A DNA stretch of 64,000 nucleotides. Origin: Pomphorhynchus laevis. Its lineage: Eukaryota; Acanthocephala; Palaeacanthocephala; Echinorhynchida; Pomphorhynchidae. The notes under the pieces were generated by a model, which saw nothing but the letters and a program-made list of their open reading frames with translations, did no database searches and was not told the origin of the DNA. This document shows, piece after piece, positions 58,976-64,000 of the stretch. The position numbers were made by a program, and so were the translations under genes. The stretch spans positions 58,451-122,450 of the forward strand of contig WNNJ02001899.1 of NCBI GenBank assembly GCA_012934845.2, given 5' to 3'. Each line of letters starts with the position of its first letter. Positions within the stretch are counted from its first letter, which is position 1.

Positions 58976-59066
58976 AGCAACCGAAACGACCAGTGTGTAC
59001 CTCATTCTACTGATGAGTGTTGCCAGGTACTCATAATTTCGATGCTGAAGTGGTCATCTAGAAGTG
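58976..59066 (+). ncRNA. Order-permuted hammerhead-like element, S2 (59.0 kb)
   Basis: The core is intact apart from a stem III change (TGGTCAT) that breaks one pair. Confidence 0.5.
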
Positions 59067-59354
59067 ACATGGTGACTGAAAGTCGTAAATCGAAGTCCAG
59101 TCTATCAAGCAGCACCATTTAGTATAAAGGCCGTATTTTGTAAGAAATCCTGGACCGTTGTTTACTCAGCACATCCGTTGCACTACTATTACACCTGCCG
59201 TATCCATTTAGGATCCAACGAGTGCAGCGGCAATTCAGAAACAACCTCTGCCTAGTGTTTAAAGATGGTCCGCACAGCAATTCAATCTAGTTAAGTGCGT
59301 AAGCCTCAGACAATTAAGCAGTGTCGGAAACGCCTTTATTCACAATGTCACACA

Positions 59355-59445
59355 GGCAACCGAAACGACCAGTGAGTACTTCATTCTACTGATGAGTGTT
59401 GCCGGGTACTCATCATTTCGATGCTGAAGTGGTCGTCTAGAAGTG
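59355..59445 (+). ncRNA. Order-permuted hammerhead-like element, S2 (59.4 kb), complete
   Basis: Core and all three stems match the reference. Helix IV changes from GTACC to GTACT, which still pairs with GGTAC through a G-U pair. Confidence 0.6.
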
Positions 59446-59566
59446 ACATGGTGACTGAAAGTCGTGAATCGATGTCCAGTCTATCAAGCAACAGTATTTA
59501 GTATAAATGCCGTATTTCGTAATAAATCCTGGATCGTTGTTTACTCAGCACATCCATGCACTACTA

Positions 59567-59637
59567 TTGTATATATAAAATATAATATATAATATATAAG
59601 ATATATAATATATACATAATATATAATATATATAATT
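59567..59637. repeat. AT microsatellite interrupting the S2 array
   Basis: ATATATAAAATATAATATAT-type sequence replaces the first half of one unit, including its GAAAC strand. Confidence 0.85.
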
Positions 59638-59988
59638 TTCTACTGATGAGTGTTGCCGGGTACTCATCATTTCGATGCTGAAGTGGTCGTCTAGAAGTGA
59701 CATGGTGACTGAAAGTCGTGAATCGAAGTCCAGTCTATCAAGCAAAACCATTTAGTATAAATGCCGTATTTCGTAAGAAATCCTGGACCGTTGTCTACTC
59801 AGCACATTCGTGCATTTCTATTATACCTGTCGTATCCATTTAGGATCCAACGAGTGCAGCGACAATTCAGCAACAACCTCTGCCTAGTGTTTAACGATGG
59901 TCCGCACAGCAATTCGATCTGGTTAAGAGCGAAAGCCTAGGACAATAAAGCAAAGTGTCGGAAACGCCTTTATTCACAATGTCACACA

Positions 59989-60078
59989 GCAACCGAAACG
60001 ACAGGTGTGTAACTCATTCTACTGATGAATGTTGCCGGTTACTCCTCATTTCGATGCTGTAGCTGTCGTCTAGAAGTG
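59989..60078 (+). ncRNA. Order-permuted hammerhead-like element, S2 (60.0 kb), with paired changes
   Basis: Stem III strands are ACGACAG and CTGTCGT: two positions differ from the reference on both sides and still pair. Helix IV strands are GTAAC and GTTAC, again changed on both sides. G10.1 is A, so the first pair of stem II is weaker. Confidence 0.55.
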
Positions 60079-60328
60079 ACATGGTGACTGAAAGTCGTGA
60101 ATCGAAGTCCAGTCTATCAATCAACACCATTATTATAAATGCCGTATTTCGTAAGAAATCCTAGACCGTTTTCTATTGTAATATATGATATTGGTCATTT
60201 AGTGATCCCGCTGATGTCTATTACACTGAAAAGAATTCACTGCATTGCATTGACTTCGAAAGCGCAAGCTACGTCATGCAATTAGCATATAGTGAATTCT
60301 TTCTGCTTTAATCTATATATAGTATGTT

Positions 60329-60415
60329 TTTCATGTGTATACACTGTATTGCTGCAACTGATGAGGCTTCTCAAAGCCGAAACGGTACGCCGTCTTGCAG
60401 TGTAGAAGCATGAAA
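60329..60415 (+). ncRNA. Canonical type I hammerhead ribozyme, S1 unit 1
   Basis: Stem I: CTGCAA (60352-60357) with TTGCAG (60395-60400), extended by TACA/TGTA and TTTCATG/CATGAAA across internal loops that could make the tertiary contacts of natural hammerheads. CTGATGA is at 60358-60364. Stem II is GGCTT(CTCA)AAGCC. GAAA is at 60379-60382. Stem III is ACGG(TACG)CCGT, closed by a UNCG-type tetraloop. Cleavage is expected after GTC at 60394. The core is complete. Confidence 0.9.
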
Positions 60416-60679
60416 TTCTCTATATATAGAGAAAAGCAGATAGGTGTAATAGACAGTCCTGGTTGAATCAAACCTTTAATTTATTTATTGGTCCTGCGAG
60501 GATCCCAGGCGGCGGTGATTTTTCTATTGTAATATATGATATTGGTCATTTAGTGATCCCGCTGATGTCTATTACACTGAAAAGAATTCACTGCATTGCA
60601 TTGACTTCGAAAGCGCAAGCTACGTCATGCAATTAGCATATAGTGAATTCTTTCTGCTTTAATCTATATATAGTATGTT

Positions 60680-60766
60680 TTTCATGTGTATACACTGTAT
60701 TGCTGCAACTGATGAGGCTTCTCAAAGCCGAAACGGTACGCCGTCTTGCAGTGTAGAAGCATGAAA
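60680..60766 (+). ncRNA. Hammerhead ribozyme, S1 unit 2
   Basis: Identical to unit 1 over the ribozyme. Confidence 0.9.
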
Positions 60767-61030
60767 TTCTCTATATATAGAGAAAAGCAGATAGGTGTAA
60801 TAGACAGTCCTGGTTGAATCAAACCTTTAATTTATTTATTGGTCCTGCGAGGATCCCAGGCGGCGGTGCTTTTTCTATTGTAATATATGATATTGGTCAT
60901 TTAGTGATCCCGCTGATGTCTATTACACTGAAAAGAATTCACTGCATTGCATTGACTTCGAAAGCGCAAGCTACGTCATGCAATTAGCATATAGTGAATT
61001 CTTTCTGCTTTAATCTATATATAGTATGTT

Positions 61031-61117
61031 TTTCATGTGTATACACTGTATTGCTGCAACTGATGAGGCTTCTCAAAGCCGAAACGGTACGCCGTCTTGC
61101 AGTGTAGAAGCATGAAA
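61031..61117 (+). ncRNA. Hammerhead ribozyme, S1 unit 3
   Basis: Identical to unit 1 over the ribozyme. Confidence 0.9.
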
Positions 61118-61381
61118 TTCTCTATATATAGAGAAAAGCAGATAGGTGTAATAGACAGTCCTGGTTGAATCAAACCTTTAATTTATTTATTGGTCCTGCG
61201 AGGATCCCAGGCGGCGGTGATTTTTCTATTGTAATATATGATATTGGTCATTTAGTGATCCCGCTGATGTCTATTACACTGAAAAGAATTCACTGCATTG
61301 CATTGACTTCGAAAGCGCAAGCTACGTCATGCAATTAGCATATAGTGAATTCTTTCTGCTTTAATCTATATATAGTATGTT

Positions 61382-61468
61382 TTTCATGTGTATACACTGT
61401 ATTGCTGCAACTGATGAGGCTTCTCAAAGCCGAAACGGTACGCCGTCTTGCAGTGTAGAAGCATGAAA
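61382..61468 (+). ncRNA. Hammerhead ribozyme, S1 unit 4
   Basis: Identical to unit 1 over the ribozyme. Confidence 0.9.
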
Positions 61469-61727
61469 TTCTCTATATATAGAGAAAAGCAGATAGGTGT
61501 AATAGACAGTCCTGGTTGAATCAAACCTTTAATTTATTTATTGGTCCTGCGAGGATCCCAGGCGGCGGTGATTTTTCTATTGTAATATATGATATTGGTT
61601 ATTTAGTGATCCCGCTGATGTCTATTACACTGAAAAGAATTCACTGCATTGACTTCGAAAGCACAAGCTACGTCATGCAATTAGCATATAGTGAATTCTT
61701 TCTGCTTTAATCTATATATAGTATGTT

Positions 61728-61814
61728 TTTCATGTGTATACACTGTATTGCTGCAACTGATGAGGCTTCTCAAAGCCGATACGGTACGCCGTCTGGCAGT
61801 GTAGAAGCATGAAA
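61728..61814 (+). ncRNA. Hammerhead ribozyme, S1 unit 5, core mutated
   Basis: GATA replaces GAAA, and TGGCAG replaces TTGCAG in stem I. Probably inactive. Confidence 0.8.
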
Positions 61815-62078
61815 TTCTCTATATATATAGAAAAGCAGATAGGTGTAATAGAAGTCATAGTTAAATCAAACATTTAATTTATTTATTGGTCCTGCGAGGA
61901 TCCCAAGGCGGCGGTGATTTTTCTATTGTAATATATGATATTGGTCATTTAGTGATCCCGCTGATGTCTATTACACTGAAAAGAATTTACTGCATTGCAT
62001 TGACATCGAAAGCGCAAGCTACGTCATGCAATTAGCATATAGTGAATTCTTTCTGCTTTAATCTATATATAGTATGTT

Positions 62079-62164
62079 TTTCATGTGTAACACTGTATTG
62101 CTGCGACTGATGAGGCTTCTCAAAGCCGAAACGGTACGCCGTCTTGCAGTGTAGAAGCATGAAA
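62079..62164 (+). ncRNA. Hammerhead ribozyme, S1 unit 6
   Basis: CTGCGA in stem I gives a G-U pair; one base is missing upstream (GTGTAACACTG). Core intact. Confidence 0.85.
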
Positions 62165-62428
62165 TTCTCTATATATAGAGAAAAGCAGATAGGTGTAATA
62201 GACAGTCCTGGTTGAATCAAACCTTTAATTTATTTATTGGTCCTGCGAGGATCCCAGGCGGCGGTGCTTTTTCTATTGTAATATATGATATTGGTCATTT
62301 AGTGATCCCGCTGATGTCTATTACACTGAAAAGAATTCACTGCATTGCATTGACTTCGAAAGTGCAAGCTACGTCATGCAATTAGCATATAGTGAATTCT
62401 TTCTGCTTTAATCTATATATAGTATGTT

Positions 62429-62515
62429 TTTCATGTGTATACACTGTATTGCTGCAACTGATGAGGCTTCTCCAAGCCGAAACGGTACGCCGTCTTGCAG
62501 TGTAGAAGCATGAAA
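62429..62515 (+). ncRNA. Hammerhead ribozyme, S1 unit 7
   Basis: Loop of stem II changed (CTCC in place of CTCA); otherwise as unit 1. Confidence 0.88.
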
Positions 62516-62779
62516 TTCTCTATATATAGAGAAAAGCAGATAGGTGTAATAGACAGTCCTGGTTGAATCAAACCTTTAATTTATTTATTGGTCCTGCGAG
62601 GATCCCAGGCGGCGGTGCTTTTTCTATTGTAATATATGATATTGGTCATTTAGTGATCCCGCTGATGTCTATTACACTGAAAAGAATTCACTGCATTGCA
62701 TTGACTTCGAAAGCGCAAGCTACGTCATGCAATTAGCATATAGTGAATTCTTTCTGCTTTAATCTATATATAGTATGTT

Positions 62780-62866
62780 TTTCATGTGTATACACTGTAT
62801 TGCTGCAACTGATGAGGCTTCTCAAAGCCGAAACGGTACGCCGTCTTGCAGTGTAGAAGCATGAAA
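62780..62866 (+). ncRNA. Hammerhead ribozyme, S1 unit 8
   Basis: Identical to unit 1 over the ribozyme. Confidence 0.9.
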
Positions 62867-63130
62867 TTCTCTATATATAGAGAAAAGCAGATAGGTGTAA
62901 TAGACAGTCCTGGTTGAATCAAACCTTTAATTTATTTATTGGTCCTGCGAGGATCCCAGGCGGCGGTGCTTTTTCTATTGTAATATATGATATTGGTCAT
63001 TTAGTGATCCCGCTGATGTCTATTACACTGAAAAGAATTCACTGCATTGCATTGACTTCGAAAGCGCAAGCTACGTCATGCAATTAGCATATAGTGAATT
63101 CTTTCTGCTTTAATCTATATATAGTATGTT

Positions 63131-63217
63131 TTTCATGTGTATACACTGTATTGCTGCAACTGATGAGGCTTCTCAAAGCCGAAACGGTACGCCGTCTTGC
63201 AGTGTAGAAGCATGAAA
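63131..63217 (+). ncRNA. Hammerhead ribozyme, S1 unit 9
   Basis: Identical to unit 1 over the ribozyme. Confidence 0.9.
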
Positions 63218-63481
63218 TTCTCTATATATAGAGAAAAGCAGATAGGTGTAATAGACAGTCATGGTTGAATCAAACATTTAATTTATTTATTGGTCCTGCG
63301 AGGATCCCAGGCGGCGGTGATTTTTCTATTGTAATATATGATATTGGTCATTTAGTGATCCCGCTGATGTCTATTACACTGAAAAGAATTTACTGCATTG
63401 CATTGACATCGAAAGCGCAAGCTACGTCATGCAATTAGCATATAGTGAATTCTTTCTGCTTTAATCTATATATAGTATGTT

Positions 63482-63567
63482 TTTCATGTGTAACACTGTA
63501 TTGCTGCGACTGATGAGGCTTCTCAAAGCCGAAACGGTACGCCGTCTTGCAGTGTAGAAGCATGAAA
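63482..63567 (+). ncRNA. Hammerhead ribozyme, S1 unit 10
   Basis: Same variants as unit 6; core intact. This is the last plus-oriented unit before the turn. Confidence 0.85.
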
Positions 63568-63588
63568 TTCTTCTATATATAGAGAAAA

Positions 63589-64000
63589 GCACAGGATCAA
63601 TAAATAAATTAAAGGTTTGATTCAACCAGGACTGTCTATTACACCTATCTGCTTTTCTCCATAAATGGAGAATTTCATGCGTCTAAACTGCAAGACGGCG
63701 TACCGTTTCGTCTTGGAGAAGCCTAATTAGTTGCAGCAATACAGTGTATACACATGAAAAACATACTATATATAGATTAAAGCAGAAAGAATTCACTGTA
63801 TTCTAATTGCATGACGTAGCTTGCACTTTCGAAGTCAATGCAATGCAGCGAATTATTTTCAGTGTAATAGACATCAGCGGGATCACTAAATGACCAATAT
63901 CATATATTACAATAGAAAAAGCACCGCCGCCTGGGATCCTCGCAGGACCAATAAATAAATTAAAGGTTTGATTCAACCAGGACTGTCTATTACACCTATC
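63589..64000 (-). repeat. 351-bp satellite (family S1), inverted units running off the window
   Basis: From about 63590 the satellite continues in minus orientation (ATAAATTAAAGGTTTGATTC, then CACCGCCGCCTGGGATCC at about 63922). More than one unit is present and the array continues past 64000. Confidence 0.95.
63673..63759 (-). ncRNA. Hammerhead remnant in inverted S1 unit
   Basis: On the minus strand the core reads CTAATTA in place of CTGATGA, and stem II is damaged (AAGAC). GAAA, stem III and GTC remain. Inactive. Confidence 0.8.

Larger units (their letters stand above)
57425..60170 (+). repeat. 380-bp satellite (family S2), long plus-oriented array
   Basis: About seven units with a period of 376-380 bp; the block TCGGAAACGC recurs at about 57431, 57811, 58188, 58945, 59321 and 59959. 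Units are more diverged here than at 18.5-20.3 kb. Short open frames inside (57663-57914, 58329-58634) are read-through of the repeat. The array passes without a gap into the 351-bp satellite at 60171. Confidence 0.9.
60171..63588 (+). repeat. 351-bp hammerhead satellite (family S1), ten tandem units
   Basis: Units start at 60171, 60522, 60873, 61224, 61575, 61921, 62271, 62622, 62973 and 63324 (TTCTATTGTAATATATGAT). Most are 351 bp and nearly identical. Units 5, 6 and 10 differ most, and units 6 and 10 share the same variants (CTGCGACTGATGA, ATTTACTGC), which points to homogenisation of blocks. Each unit holds one canonical type I hammerhead and a CTCTATATATAGAG palindrome. Self-cleavage of a tandem transcript would give 351-nt RNAs that can be circularised. 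Confidence 0.95.

Noticed and set aside
60171-63588. CRISPR-like array because of regular repeats
   Set aside because: Units are 351 bp, identical throughout with no unique spacers, and the genome is animal.

Overview
This is AT-rich invertebrate animal DNA: long A+T tracts, sparse spliced or intronless host genes, and most of the sequence made of retroelement fossils and ribozyme-bearing repeats. The mix (Penelope-like elements with hammerhead ribozymes, a tRNA-headed SINE carrying a hammerhead as in the schistosome Sm-alpha family, RTE-like and Jockey-like LINEs, Ty3/Gypsy fossils that look CsRn1-like) fits a flatworm best. I cannot fix the phylum from sequence alone. Only two convincing host genes are seen: the large C-terminal exon of a Gi/o-type G-protein alpha subunit (8863-9806, minus) and an intronless EamA/SLC35G-type transporter (50089-51276, minus).

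Layout. 0.2-1.9 kb: decayed LINE (plus). 2.3-5.8 kb: Jockey/I-like LINE with ORF1 zinc knuckles, endonuclease and RT (minus); a second copy lies at 52.7-55.7 kb, with an ORF1 piece in the opposite direction at 55.7-56.7 kb. 5.8-8.5 kb: cluster of an AT-rich dispersed repeat, also found at 10.8, 29.5-30.7 and 45.7 kb. 8.8-9.8 kb: G-alpha. 10.3-14.5 kb: LINE tail, an inverted-repeat element, an RT fossil, and three tandem tRNA-headed SINE copies. 16.8-26 kb: Penelope-like elements interleaved with three different ribozyme repeat arrays. 29-35 kb: more Penelope and LINE scraps. 35.6-37.3 kb: minus-strand LINE. 37.7-41.2 kb: Ty3/Gypsy fossil (plus). 41.8-45 kb: RTE-like LINE (plus). 45.5-46.7 kb: Penelope RT. 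47.1-49.3 kb: second Ty3/Gypsy fossil (minus). 50-51.3 kb: transporter. 57.4-60.2 kb: a 380-bp ribozyme-like satellite, running directly into a 351-bp hammerhead satellite (60.2-63.6 kb) that then turns around and leaves the window in the other direction.

Main result. The window holds several different hammerhead-ribozyme families. Three have the classical strand order: the 351-bp satellite, the SINE at 20.4-21.65 kb, and a minimal Penelope-type motif at 18.35 kb. Two unrelated repeat families (the 380-bp satellite at 18.5-20.3 and 57.4-60.2 kb, and the roughly 370-bp repeat at 21.7-22.3 kb) contain every hammerhead part: CUGAUGA, GAAA, a UH cleavage dinucleotide and three complementary stems. 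In both, the three strands occur in the opposite cyclic order, so one unit cannot fold a normal planar hammerhead. In both, the CUGAUGA strand sits in the apical loop of an extra hairpin (helix IV) that stands on stem III. One satellite copy carries paired changes that keep both stem III and helix IV. I propose an order-permuted hammerhead that assembles between neighbouring units of a concatemer or between molecules. This rests on sequence reading alone and needs a cleavage assay.
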